Shown: in pieces, positions 50,901 to 64,000 of the stretch
How the letters are laid out: the number at the start of each line of letters is the position of its first letter
How positions within the stretch are numbered: position 1 is the first letter of the stretch
Assembly: GCF_964204865.1 (NCBI RefSeq)
Contig: NC_135258.1
Coordinates: 8,175,001 to 8,239,000 of the forward strand
Origin: Styela clava
Taxonomy: Eukaryota > Chordata > Ascidiacea > Stolidobranchia > Styelidae
DNA length: 64,000 bases
Direction: 5' to 3'
Position numbers and translations under genes: made by a program
The notes under the pieces: generated by a model
The model's database searches: none
What the model saw: the letters and a program-made list of their open reading frames with translations, nothing else
Told to the model about the DNA's origin: nothing

Positions 50901-53900
50901 AACTGCCAGAATTCTCTACATAATTAGAATTCTTGTTGGTATTACTATCATGTTTGACATTTTCCAAAATTTTACATTTATAAATAATTTGGAAATCCCT
51001 TCTCATTACCATGATATAAAGTACTTTGTTACAGCCAATGAAGATATTTCTTTGTCTATTATTGGGAATATGCCAAAAGGATTAACACTAAAGGATGAGC
51101 AAAAATTTCCAAATTAAATAAGTACTGAAATGGGTAGAATTTTCGGTATTCCCGTGGTGTGTGTACTAGGTTAGGGTTAGGCCATTATTTTATTCTGATT
51201 TTCCTCACTTTAGTTCTATTACGAGATCGGGGACTGTCTGTGTAAGCCAAGCGAATATAACCTCTGCTCATAGGTTTCAGTCCCTTTACACAACTTGATG
51301 TAAAGTAGGCGAACAAAATTAGTAACCTCCATATTGGTACACACACTTCTGGAGCGCTTTTCCACAAAAATTATTCTGTGTTAACATCTGCTGTTCAAAT
51401 TGAACTCCTATACTATTTGTTTGAAGAATGTGATGTACGCTAAATACATGGCATGTGTTATATCACTCGGACAAAATTCTAGTGACAATTATTCTTGTGG
51501 AATAAAATATTCATGTTCAAGACAGCAAGGCAAACAAGCTTTGGAAATCTCCAGACTTGTAATATTTTGAACAGGTGAATTTTGGAGCCAACAGCATCCT
51601 AAATGTTCTAATTTAAAATATTTTACCAAATTGAAGTCCGGCCTTTCTATTTCTATTACCTATGTAGTTGTATTCGAAAAAATCAGCATGCAAACAATTC
51701 TAAAATCAATTCTGATTATAAAATTTAATTAGTATGAATCAAGCACTCCCATTTCTAGCCAAGCATAAAATGATTTGAATACATATAGACACAAAATGAT
51801 GATACAATACTCTGTATCCTCATATATATTATATTGTGATGTTTATACCCAGCCTACATTCGAATGTAATCTGAATAGAACTCAATAAATAGAAATACAG
51901 GATCAATATGACTCAGACAATCAAAATAAGAGAATTAAACCGAATCAAAACCAGATTTCTTCCAATTGTACAGAGAAGCATTATGCGCATAAATCTAAAA
52001 CATTAAAACTCGATAAAAAAATTTGGAAAACAATTTTTAAACCCATCATTAATTCGATATTATGCAAAGTTGACACAGTGCACGGATCAATGATTCTGTG
52101 ACTTGATTTAGGAAACAATAAATGAAATTATGATGTCACAGTCTGGAAAAGGGAAGACAAATCAATGCGTCTGGGCAAAGATCATGAGAGCAGAGAAGAT
52201 AGATGATGAAAATTTGATATATTTATCGCATTGTTAATAAAGAGAAAACGACATCAAATTGATGAGCAAACAAATAATAACAGAAAATATATTTAAGGAA
52301 ACATTTATTAAAATTCATATCATTCATAACACAGGGTCATAATGAATTTCTGAGTGCAATATCGCTTTCTAGAAATTTATTAAACAAACAGTGCTGTAAT
52401 GACCTTTAGCAAATGAGGGAAATGCTGCACAAGTCTCCTATGGGATTAAGTGACATTTAGCAATGGAATAAACGTCAGACTGTTGTTCCGTAGTGTGAGA
52501 TATTATCAAATGAGCTAATGGGTGCATATTGCTAGGTGTTCCATGGGTTGGGACGTCAAAACGATCCAATCAAAAGAGATCTTCATTCGTACAAGAGAAA
52601 TGATTCAAGAATCATTATTTAACTAATGACAATTGATTTATTGTTATTATGTGATAGGCTGAGAAGGCAAATACCGAACCAAAATGATTCTCTTTTGCTT
52701 GTTCACGGCCTTGTTAACGGCAAACTGAAAATTGAGCATTGTATGAAAAATCAATGGATACAGTTTTCTTTGAATAGGAATAATCTAGTTTGTGCATTTC
52801 TGTGTAATTTTAAGAAGAAAACCGTTCACAAATTTCAATTTCAAACCTTACACTCCATTATTAACTGCCGATTGCCACCAGATATGCGAGCAATAAAGAT
52901 GCTTACAAAATCCCAGGTTTGTTCAAACCAATTACCAGGAGAAAATAAACAAGTTAACAATAAGGGAGTTTAAGTGGTACATACAGCAATACTCTTACTA
53001 TTTATAGTTATAGAATCTAATTGTGCAAAATGAAAAAATTTGCATGTATGTTTCCACAAAACATTTCAGGAAATGTCATACAAAATGTCACAATTCCCAG
53101 TGCAGTTAAAGTGCACAAAATACCCAAATTCTAAAACATGAGAATTAACATAAACTCCCTTTTTTATTTATGAATTTCAATGATAAGATGAAAAATACAT
53201 GGAAGTTTATTCAACCTTCCTAATAACAACCCCAGGACAACATACTTAAGTGTGTCTTCTTATTTGACATAACTCGTACGAATTTATGACAATTTGGAAT
53301 CAATAAATAACTAATAATACATTGTGAAAAATTTTTGTGAATATGAGGTTGAACATATTACGTGACGTGACGTTTTAGATTGGGTATGTTATTATAAGAT
53401 GGAACTTTTTGTAATACAGAAAAACCAAAATAAAACAATGTTTTCAATTGTTTTCTATCATACAGAATTTTTGTTCAAAAATTCAAATCGAGCAGCCTTT
53501 TTGTATTACTGTGAGATCCCAGATGTTAATTGGTCCAAGCAACAATTTCCCAAGCAAGAATAATTAAGTTATCCCCAAATAGTCAATTCACTACATTGAA
53601 TATAACCAATTTCAAATGTATTTGAATATCCAATTGATTTCGGACATTGATTTCTTATATAATAGCTTATTAAATACTGTGCACTGACGTAATTCTTTAC
53701 GCCTACTACAGTACTACATCCATTTACCTGACATAAATTTGAAAAAGTACAATTCTCATTTTGAACCTGTTGTTACCGGTAGTTATTTACATTGCATGTG
53801 AAAAGGAGCAAATTTAGCGCGAGATAAATGTATAGTAGACTTAGAAAAATAATTTTGAATAAAGTTTGAATAAATTCAGATGCTCACCAGTATATATTAT

Positions 53901-56900
53901 AATATATGATTCACACCAAACCAATTATACAAGAATATAAAATAATTATCAAATAGATGAGCGGTAAAACAGACACACAGCACTAATTTAATAGCCAGGA
54001 AAAGTAGTTCTCTTTTAGTCGACCATTCTTAATGAAGTAAACATTTGAATTCCAGGTAATTTATAGGCCTTCTGGTTCGTAGAATTTACATAAAACAAAT
54101 ATTATTAACACACAATTTGAATTACAATAAGTTATGACTCAACAAATTGGTATTATCACCAATATGTAATGTTTACAATCATGTGATTCATAATAATAAT
54201 AAGTATGACTAAGAGAATATCATTGGGTTACCCACTGAAGGGTAAAAAGGTGACGGCTCATGACTGGTTTCTGCCTTCTGGCTCAGTTACTAACACATGA
54301 ATTTTATTGAAAGAGTCATCATTTGCTTAAAATTGATAAATAAACATTGTTTACAAGCTATAAGATATATCATAAAGGATGACCCCCAAAAAATAGAACT
54401 CATAAATTTCTTAATTACTTCCAGAAAAATTAAGGAATTTATTTAACAAATGAACTTCTATTTATGTATGATTGTATCCATTAGGTATCTAAGATGCTTT
54501 GCACAAATGTTCTCTCTAAAATATGTTCCAAATGACCTGGGTTATGTTTTTTGAAGGATCACTCTGAATTTAAGTAAAATTTACAATCCTTTTTATTTGA
54601 TTGACTGTTAATGTGGAAGGTTAACTCACCATAACCTGAATTCCCTTGCTTGTTAAATTTTCTTTATCATAAGTTGATTCACAAACCCTGACTACAGTGT
54701 CGGCTTCGTACCTTTTCAGCATCTGAAATTGGAAAAAATATTCTGTTTAGAGATGATAAATTACAGAAACTTAGAAGATTATTTTTGAGTGATGCTTATT
54801 TGTGCATTTTTCCCTAAACAAGGATCTGTACCAGCATATACCAGAGTATTGAAACACTCTCTCAAAATTTTATTCTGCCATGTTTTATCTGAGAATTAAT
54901 GAAATATCAAAGTGTGGTGCAAGACTTTCATTTCAAATATTTCAATATTTACATTTCAATGTGTTTTTTGAATGAAATATACTTTCGCTTTCTGTTAGAA
55001 TATGCAGCTCATTGTCAGCTAATTATTTTCGAGGTTGGGCGCGAGACTTGACAAATTCTAAAAAGGGGATGTGGCTTAAAAAATTTGAGAACTGTTCCTG
55101 ATGCAGTATTTTTGCAGTGGACACCATAATGACCCAATAATAAAAGGCCAGATTGAAATGGAGAAGTACTGAGGCACATGCTCCAGGCCAACCAGGGAAA
55201 TATATAATGTTAGAAGCAAAAATTCCTGAAATTATCTGTAATATATAGAAGACAGCCAGAAGCTGAACTTTTTAAATTTAAAATATCTTTGGGCCCATAT
55301 TATAACAAATATTACCAGACTAAATAGCAATAACTATAATTACTGAGAAATGATATAATTTTTACCATTTCTCTTCAAATATTTTCACAATTTTGGATGG
55401 TTATATTTAAAATATAAAACAAAGAAATCGGTTTGAACCGAAACTTGAGTGACATTTTACAATATTATAAGTCGGGCTAAACATGATACGATAGTTAATT
55501 GCAGCATGACAATACTGTCATGGTATGACAGAAAAGAGCAGTAATTGTATGCAGCAAACGACGTGGGCAGGGATATGCATGCGTCAGAAAAGGTATTATG
55601 CATAAGCATAACATTTAATGATATGCCAGTTTTAGAATGGCTCTGAATATCCAAACAATGCACATAACTGAAAGTCCATAATCAGCAAAAAAATAGTTAT
55701 ATTAAAATATTTGAAAATTCTAGATAAAGTGCTTAATAACTAATTTCGATATCTATTCAAATGTATATTTTGAATGCAAAATCATTCTGTATGCTAAATT
55801 ATAGCCTTGATGACATTTGATTACACACTAAAAATGACAAATTTAACGTAATTATAGTTTTTTCGGTGCAATTTAGTTACAAAAAACATTCTAGTTTGGT
55901 CAATTAGATTTGACTTTAAATTTTGTTAATTAGAAAAAATTCTCAGAGCCTTAGGGGATCCCTAAATTAAACAACAGTGTACAAATTAATGAGCGAAGCA
56001 TTTGTTGTCAAGTTTAGTATATTATATTATGCCTTAACCAAAATATACATGTAAAATATATTATCGAGTATCACAGAATCAACTCAACACAATTTTTGAT
56101 GATCACGCCACACTACATAGAAATTTTCCAATATTTGAGAAGCTCATCAAAAAACCGCATTCATATTTATAAACCGAATATTTTAAATTCTTGAAATACC
56201 GACATTTCATTGTGAGCGTTGAGACGTCACATAAAGAAGGATCGTCTGGCGGGCACTTCAAATATTATACAACAAACCAGCTTGGTGTGACCGCCCATAA
56301 AACTTCTATTGTGTTATAAAGGTTGAACTAAGTCTAGGATTGCTCAAGTAGCGTGCTATTGAGTTCACACGAAGTCTACGCAGTGTTTCGGTATATAAAT
56401 ATGAAACAACAAGGAAAGAATAAAAAAGAATCATTGAAACAGCATCACAAATAGCTAATTCAATATCAAGCACGGCATAATGCTTAAAATAGTTCACATT
56501 TATTAACCATTTTGAAGATAACATTAATCTGAACTTATTATGTATATTATGCCAACATTATGTAAACTGAATATTCTGTGATCTCTATTTATAATCAACA
56601 TATGAATGGCATTTAGTTATTTCTGAATCAATTCAAAATATGTAGTTACAATATTAACATTTTTCAAAACAAAAGTGCTAACAACATTAACGCAAATGAC
56701 GGTAATAACAAATAAAATTGTTTGCCTTTTATTTGATTACATGAATCAATGCTGTTTTGACAGACGAATCTATTACTTAGATCACACCTATAATTAGACT
56801 ACATATTACTCATCATATTCAAATATCGAGCCCCTATGTAGTTATTGTACTGTTGTAAAAAGCTAATAAAAATCATAATATGTATTGATTTCCTTGTGTG

Positions 56901-58477
56901 GTGCAATACAACCTTTGAAAGCAAAGGATATGAATTACATTAATGTAAGTAGAGACGTCAATACATGTGACGTAATGCTTCATTATTGATTCTGAATTAT
57001 TTAAGGTTCTTTCATGCTTCGCGTGGATAAATCTTGGCCTAAGCTAAAGTTCTTAATTATGGTCCAGTACATTTGGAAATCTATGATGCTTCAGTATTCT
57101 CATGTTTTAACCTTTGAAAAATACAATTGTTCAACTTATCAGCAGGTGATATAATATTCTGATATTTGAACATTTCTTTTTTAAAAGTAATATGATTGTT
57201 ATATCAATTCATGATATAAATTTGAAACAGATTGCTTTATCGGAAATATATACTCGCTTTCTTATTAATATTTAAAATGTATATAAAGATGTTCTTCTGA
57301 AATAGCTAGTAGAAGTAAATGCTAGCCTATAGCATCTTATTTATGGTATTCAAGTTCCGTCACATAGAACAAAAATATTTGCTTTGCATAGATAGATATA
57401 CTGCAGTCTACAAATATTATGAAATTGTGAAAGACTGTCAATAAATATATTATCTAATTTATCTCCAAATTGAACTACCGTAATTTCCAATAATAAAATT
57501 ATATTATTTAAAAGAGATTCAAGAATATGAATTGTTCATGTAGTAGCAATAAGGAATGTATAACACAAACACACATTTCCTAAGTATGAACCTCATTCTA
57601 GGTGGAAAAACAAACAGTATCAGGAACACTTAAAATCCACTCACGTCAATGACTCAAACAACATTCAAAAACAGAAATAGTTAAAAGCTAGTTGAGACCG
57701 GTTACTAAGCTACCATAACAAGGTGGTTTCATGATATAAATATTCATGCAGTAATTGAATTAGTTAGTAAACAGCCCATAGTAGAAGCTTGAAAACAAAA
57801 ATAACAACCAAAATAAGGTTTATCAGGCTTAGTACCAATACAAGACATGATTAACTTCTTTCTAAATAACCAAAGCTCGAATTTAATAGGCTGATATAGG
57901 AATTTTATCATGTTATTTGTTGTCTGTGAAAATCAAAGTCTACAAGAAAAAAAATAGCTACAAAGAACAAAGATTAGAAACACAATAGGAAAACTATTGC
58001 TTCAGTGTCACTTATGGTGAATAATCTGCTAAGCATTACAAAATTCTGATGCAACATGGTTGAAAATCGCACTTCCTGGCTTTGTGAATTTATACTTTGA
58101 AATGAGCCCCAAATTCAGGAATTGTTCCTGAAAGTGATCCATTATTGTATATGTACAACAAACAGCCTTCAGGGAAAGCCGTAAAACTAAATTAGGTAAA
58201 ATAACTTTTATTTGCTTCATGTAATTTATGGCGTATAAAGCCATAAAAAAAGCTTGAAAACCTGGTTACATCAAGTCATCAAATAGGGTTCATTTCTGCC
58301 ATGCAACTATATACAACAATTTTGGGGGAATTATCTTCCTAGAAAAATCGTATTATAGAAAATAGAATTTACTTCGATAAATTTTTCCATGGTGGCATTG
58401 GTTGGGTTGTGAGTGATCAGAAACCTCATGTTCTTGTATTGAACTTCTACTGGTGCTGGTCTGTTCATTCTTGCCAT
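44913..58477 (-). CDS. PTP4A: PRL-type protein tyrosine phosphatase (PTP4A), 171 aa
   Basis: Five coding exons on the minus strand: 58477-58373, 54722-54630, 48224-48094, 45577-45503 and 45024-44913. Phases are consistent and the total is 516 nt. The start has context AAAGAATGGC and gives the typical PRL N-terminus [19 protein letters not shown]. Counted along the predicted protein, key residues sit at standard PRL positions: regulatory Cys49 (VRVC), general acid Asp72 (DDGAPPP), catalytic Cys104 and Arg110 (HCVAGLGR, with the PRL-type Ala after the Arg). The protein ends in the prenylation box CCIQ. Length agrees with the 173-aa family norm. PRLs act at membranes after farnesylation and bind CNNM magnesium transporters; that is family knowledge. 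Introns are large (2.5-6.4 kb) and fairly free of hAT elements. The gene looks intact and conserved. The first coding exon begins at about 58493, so at least one upstream non-coding exon is expected. Confidence 0.96.
48225..54629 (-). other. PTP4A intron between coding exons 2 and 3
   Basis: AT-rich. It holds a P1b repeat at 51145-51357 and a 115-codon plus-strand open frame at 52626-52973 with no domain I recognise. No other exon is seen. Confidence 0.6.
51145..51357 (-). repeat. Palindromic repeat P1, variant P1b
   Basis: Reverse-complement counterpart of 2270-2481. It shares the atypical half (CGAACAAAATTAGTAACC, TTTCAGTCCCTTTACACAAC) as well as the normal P1 arm. Confidence 0.75.
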
Positions 58478-58493
58478 TCTTTGTCACAGCTTT

Positions 58494-60257
58494 CTAGAAA
58501 CAACAGTTCCTTTTAGTTATTAAAAAATTATCAATCCAAAAATATGGTTACTTTAAGTAGGTGATATTGAATAATGAATCAATAATACAAAGCTATTTTT
58601 ACTATAATTACAAAAATTATAAAATCAATCTCTATGAATATATAATGATGTGTAAAATATTTGTTCAAGTTTGATTCAAATATATATTGCTCATTAAAAC
58701 ACTATTTTTAGACTGTATTTAGATTAACAAATTATCCGATTTCAATTCTCCCAGATTGAGATAATATGGCTCTATGAATATTCAAATAGTTTCTTATACA
58801 AAGGCAATTTCGAACAGTTGCAAAAAAGCCTTGAGGCAATTTCCTGTCACAACCAAATTATTAAATCACCTGAGTTCAATAAATCTCTTCAATGTTAGTC
58901 AGAGAGCTGACAGCAACACAGTTAAAATAGGTTTTACTACATGATATAATATTAGCACATGCACTAACACAAAACCTATAGGCTTTCTAAAACAATCTAT
59001 TAGAAGAAACAGTAAAATTTTTACACACTGTCTGCTTCCGATGCTAAATTTTTTGTTTGATTATCAAAATCCTACTTGTCAGTAGATTCGATACAACTCA
59101 CAATGCAGTGGGAAACAACCTGGCCAAATGGTAGAGGGATCTAAGACCTTTTGAACATATTTTGCTTTTGAGCATGGAAAATTGTACCGTAGTTATGAAA
59201 TTATGCTGATAATCAATGATTACAAATGATGGTGGAGTTTTAATAATGGGTTGCATAATGATTTCATAATATTACTCCAATAAAATATCAATCTGAATAT
59301 TCTAAAAATATTCAGTCTTCCTAACTATAACAAATTTATTCCATTTAATAAGGTTATATATATTTTTTTAAATTCGTGGAATTAAACCTCCTTAATAGTG
59401 GTTAGGTGTCATTTATATTTAGTAATATAGCAAGCTTAAATAAAAAGCTGTTTGACAAATTTTCTCCTTTTCTAGTGACCACCCTGTATATTGCCCAGCT
59501 TATGATCTGACTTATTAATCCCAAAATCAATTCAAACATAGACACTTTCAAGCAATTACCAAATACATTTTCTTGGCCATACCTCTAATATACAAGGAAG
59601 ACTGAACGTTATCTAACTATTGCTCATCAACTAATAAAATGAAGCAACTAAAATATAACCCTAGCACAAGAGTGTCAACTATCATCACATTTCAAATGAA
59701 GTGAGAGGTGTAAAACTGTATGTTTGTTATTGGTAACACTGTCATACAGATGTCAACAGAGACATATATAAAGACCTGAATCTTGAAATTTCAATATTTT
59801 CTTGAGTTGAAGATATATCAATAACAATAACTGCCATAATAAATAGCAAGAAGATTGATAAAAATTATGGACAATTTCAAATTTAAGAGGCTCAAATTAT
59901 GGTCAATTTGTACAATTCACATATTCTAATTTTGTTTGTCATATCCATCAATGTATGAGCATATATATGTATATATATTTTTTTTTTGCTGCTTTGTATT
60001 CTTTATTTTGAAATACAAACTTTAAACAAAGAGATTTGTGTTAGTGTGCAAGGTTCCTGAATCACTTGAATTATATGCATACAGTGTAGGCAGTTAGTCT
60101 TATCTGACCCCAACTAATATTTCTATCATAATATTCATTTTTATTCAAGCAAAATCACTTCCATTCACGACATTAACAATTTTGATTCAACTGTAATTAT
60201 AATCTAGTTTTATAGCACAATGTATGAGATACAAACTTGAAAAGTATCGTAACTTAC
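58494..60257 (-). other. Likely first intron of PTP4A
   Basis: AT-rich sequence between the first coding exon and the candidate 5' UTR exon. No other feature is recognised. Confidence 0.4.
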
Positions 60258-60399
60258 ATTCAAAAACTCTTGGCAAATGTTGACAGAGGCTACTAGGGTT
60301 TTAATAATGAAGTCGAGGTAGTTGTATGTCGCCTTCAACGTCGCAGTGATGACCCCTCAATGACTTCGTTTAAACAAAAACTTCACCCCATTCGATTAC
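60258..60399 (-). other. Candidate 5' UTR exon of PTP4A
   Basis: On the minus strand a segment less AT-rich than its flanks is bounded by an acceptor (AATTCAATTCTTTTAG) and a consensus donor (GTAAGT). All three frames are closed, so it would be non-coding. It lies about 1.8 kb upstream of the first coding exon. Confidence 0.35.
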
Positions 60400-62049
60400 C
60401 TAAAAGAATTGAATTCATGACATTTCAATGCCTATGAAGACTTGAAAAGATATAAAAAAAAATCGAATTGTGAAATAAATAAAGCAAGGTCAAGAGTCAG
60501 TAAAATAATAGGAAACTTTCAAGACTTTATCAGACAAAGATAGTACAAACTATGTTCGGAATATTTCGAAACTTCAAGAAGCATTTACATTTGCCTTTAA
60601 CCTTGTAAATTGATAAAGTGCTGCGTGACAATAAAACATTGTAAAAAGATTTGCTCCATTGCTTGTTCAGTTTGAAAATAACCAATATAATGTCATGAAA
60701 CTGATGATTTGATAAATAATCATTTCCTAACATCCGGTTTTTTAGGGAAAATTACACAAAAGTGGGAAATTGTGGTAAAGGTAATTACCTGAATAAAAAA
60801 TGAATTATCTTTCGTTTCTAAATTTTGCTGATAGCAATCTCTTCCGTTATTATTTCTGGTATTTCCAAATACCAGAAACTGTGTAGATTCACCTGAATAA
60901 TAAATAAATTAAACCAGATTTGACATAGCTTGCTCATAACTCAAAAAAATGTGATAATTTGCGAAATATATTTGAATGAATGTGCATCTATATTACAATG
61001 TTCTCCAATTGAATTTCAGCTACTCATTTAGAGATTTGAATGGGAATATACTTGACAAAGTAAAAATGGAAATATGATTGAAAATATACCAAACTCATTC
61101 AGAGATGGAACTCTAGTTATATCAAGTATCTAAAAATTTGAATTTTACACTTGTTAACGATAAAAACTAAGACTGAAGAGATATAGAGATTAATTATACA
61201 TCTACCCAGTACAGTGGAAACTAATATTAAACATAATTTTTACATTGGTAAATATTAATTAAATTGAATTTAAAATACAGCTACCAGATAAATTTAGCAA
61301 TATACAAGTAAAGATAATTCCAATTCACAATTACTTTGCAATTCAAAAACATTTTACCTTGTATGTTGTGCGTGGCAAAGGGCACAGTGGCTTTCTGAAA
61401 ATGATTCCAGAGACAACATTGACAGTCAATCAATTACAGGTTTTAATATGGCTGGTTGAAAAGTAATGAAGAATATTCATTGAAATTATGATCTCATGTC
61501 AAAAAGCTCAGGAAGTTTTCATGTATAATTCTAGCACACAATTTCATGTGTATTATTCCAAGTCATTTTTATGCACTAGTTCCAACTTTATTTCATCTCT
61601 CGCCAATAGAGTATATTTCGATATTAGCAAATTTTCAACAATTTCAAAAATATCAAACTTCAATTTGAAACTTTGATATCGATTCAAACTATTACATGTA
61701 CATTTTAAATCAAAAGTTTTGCCACTCCAGCACTCAAAGCTTTTTAAAGTGAACATTTAAAATCACTATTTCCTGTCTTTAGAGACTAGCTAAATTGGTA
61801 CCGTACCTATTTCAATATTTCAAATATTCTGAGCAAGAGGCATGCCCTCTGCTATGCTCTGAACATATACGGTACCGTACCATTTTTGCATTTAGTTTTC
61901 ATTACATATTGATCCCACAACTCTCCGACTTGTATGTTACTATAGTCAGATGGTGCTTAATAAGTTGGATACAAGTGCACACATCTGATACCGAAGTCTA
62001 TTGGCGTTATTCTAAATTGAAAATGTATTTCTGTGAAACGAGCCTCATT

Positions 62050-62665
62050 CTACAGTTCTAGCTTCGCATAACTACCGGTACGCAATATCAGAATATCAAC
62101 CCGCGCAAGCTACTACCTTGTCTTTCAATTCAAGGCCTGTCCCTGGTCATCGTAACAATCAGACAATACTGCAATAGGTGGATAGCGCAACTGCCACTAC
62201 CCGCACCGGTACCGTACGCAGAAATACATACAGACACAAGCGTATAAAAGTATAAGTAGATCAGCATCTGTTAGCGTCATAACTTCGTCACGATTGTTTT
62301 CGAGTTTCAACAAAGAAAAAGGTGAAAAATTCCCTTCGTAAACACACAATTTTTATTCCAGGGTTTATATTTCTAGAAAAGTTTCGGTAAATCACCCACG
62401 GTGGTCCTCAGAGCTATTGCACAAAAATGATCCACGCCGACTAAACAAGCAAACTATTGCGACACTCCCGCCAGTAACCGGATGATACCGGTCCAGCGTA
62501 ATTCGCAATCGCTTACCATATACGTACCTAGATATCGAAGAAAGAACACCGTTGTTACCCAGGAGAAGCTGCCTTTTCTACCATAATACTATTATGGTAA
62601 ATAAAAGACTCATAAAATACCCTTAATGATTTCTGGTACATTATTATTAGTCTATTTTTCGAAAA
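62050..62665. promoter_or_regulatory. Possible promoter region between divergent genes
   Basis: Higher GC and more CpG (several CGG, ACCGGTACCG and GCG patches) than the surrounding tens of kilobases. It lies upstream of PTP4A (-) and just before the candidate exon at 62669 (+). No TATA box or start site is assigned. Confidence 0.3.
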
Positions 62666-62668
62666 AAA

Positions 62669-62762
62669 ATGACAAAGGCAGAGCCCACAATGCAAACCGC
62701 CTACATACCACAACTGAACGCGAATGCGTTGCCACCGAAACTATCAAGAAAGGAGATATTCG
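62669..62762 (+). CDS. Candidate first coding exon of an unidentified gene
   Basis: An ATG at 62669 opens 31 codons plus one base, ending at a good donor (G/GTATGT at 62763). The predicted start is MTKAEPTMQTAYIPQLNANA followed by LPPKLSRKEIFG, a hydrophilic sequence with no signal peptide or known motif. Codon use is less AT-biased than nearby noise. No second exon was found before the end of the window. It may be spurious; the family is not recognised. Confidence 0.33.
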
Positions 62763-64000
62763 GTATGTCTCACCTATATTTCATTGTGTATAACTGCCTA
62801 GGCCCTAGGGCGTTCATTTATAAGTTACACATTATCAGGCCATGACTGCTAGTTTGAATTTTTAGAATAAGTTCTGAAAAAAAACGGCCACATTCCTGCT
62901 TCTGTTCAAATTTCATCGGAAACACTTGGCGACAGTGTACACGCCAATGCTTTGTCGCGATGTCCATGCCCAATCCCCTCCCAAAATAGGAAATAGAGCG
63001 TGAAGAGTTTCCAACGTACTTTTTCTAGAATAAAAAATTACTTCAACCTGTTCCCTAGTGAGTGTAATGTATCCATCTCCTCAGTGGCTATAGATAGATT
63101 TAGGTCATATAAAAAATGAATTCAATTTGCGTTCATGAGTGCGTTTACGGACGGATCAATGTTTGTGGTAAACTCAGTCATCAATTGAACATTAAGTCAT
63201 TACTTTCTGTCCATTCAAGTTTCAAAATTGAACAACAATTATGAAATCCTTAAAAGTGAATGCTCTTATTTATACAGATTCTGTTTAACAAACTGCCTAA
63301 AAAACTGTCATAACACTTTTGTAGCATATTTGATGGCAACATAAGGGTGTCACAGTTTGAAAACCTTCAGTTTTCTGTGGCTCCACTCATCTGTGGCAAC
63401 TATTTTGTGCAAATGATTTTGTTTACTGTCGATTTTAGTGTAGTACTATTCTTACTACTAACAGATGAAACTTTCTGCAGCTACAGAAAAAACTAGTCAT
63501 ACAATAAATTTTTATTTCAAAATACAGAAACTGAATAAATATAGGCATCATCATAGCACAATGAGAAGCTGAGACTACAGCTTGACAATAATATTTCATA
63601 AGAAAACTTTGTAATAAGCAAAACAATTTCATCAGAAGAAATAAACACAGCACAATGTTCTACACAGGCAATATACCTAAATCTATTTCGAGGAAATTCA
63701 CTCTAGGAAATGAAAAAGTACTTCAAACAGTAACAAATAACGTAAATACAATTATTCACACAAAAAACATTTTGAAAATTTACCAAACTGAAAAAGTGTT
63801 AGGTCTATTTTTAAATGACTACACTAAAATATTAGTGACGATAGCCATAAATAGAAACAAAGGATAAGGAAAAGAACCAAATGCACTGATTATTTGGTCA
63901 TCATTCAAGGCTGAAAAAAAGTTTAAAAATATCTTACATATCAAAATCTGTGTGTAGAGCACTTGTACTCAAAATATACCAACAGTAACAAGAAGAGCAA
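62763..64000. other. Right edge of window, nothing further recognised
   Basis: AT-rich sequence with short open frames only. It may be intron of the gene that starts at 62669. Confidence 0.4.

Noticed and set aside
52626-52973. 115-codon open frame on the plus strand inside a PTP4A intron
   Set aside because: No recognisable domain, no splice support, Leu/Asn/Lys-rich composition as expected by chance; it may be an old repeat.

Overview
Eukaryotic (animal) nuclear DNA. It is AT-rich, its genes are split by GT-AG introns, it is crowded with short DNA transposons, and no bacterial-style gene packing is visible. An ascidian tunicate or similar marine invertebrate is my best guess. The guess rests on gene style: an LDLa-7TM receptor, a Sulfotransfer_4-like P-loop protein and a prenylated PRL phosphatase. 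The species is not proven from this window. Most long open frames are repeat-derived noise; the real genes had to be rebuilt exon by exon from splice sites and reading phase.

Layout. 0.1-6.1 kb (+): 3' part of a rhodopsin-class GPCR gene with LDLa sequence joined directly to seven transmembrane helices; its 5' part lies outside the window. 8-20 kb: a large, diverged inverted duplication (arms about 8.15-10.63 and 16.49-20.26 kb) enclosing K1, a secreted Cys-rich Kunitz-like peptide gene. 20.4-21.8 kb: one hAT-like element inserted inside another. 22.0-24.2 kb (+): a complete four-exon sulfotransferase-like gene of 258 aa. 24.5-38 kb: duplication-rich block with K2 (+) and K3 (-), two paralogues lying in an inverted duplication, plus several hAT-type elements. 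One pair of hAT ends brackets K3 in a composite-like arrangement with near-matching 8-bp target duplications. 38.5-40.4 kb: nested hAT elements, a strong palindrome and a reverse-transcriptase remnant. 44.9-58.5 kb (-): a complete five-coding-exon PTP4A/PRL phosphatase of 171 aa with every catalytic and prenylation residue at its usual position, plus one candidate 5' UTR exon near 60.3 kb. 62.67 kb (+): a possible first coding exon of a divergent, unidentified gene.

Repeats. The commonest is a palindromic 225-240 bp family (called P1 here) whose arms carry TTAGGGTTAGG-like sequence. Six copies have the standard form and two share an altered left half. A second dispersed family with a (CAA)-rich end is called M2 here.

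The three single-copy genes (GPCR, sulfotransferase-like, PRL) have no obvious shared pathway. The local theme is amplification of the K peptide family in a region being reshaped by hAT-type elements and inverted duplications.
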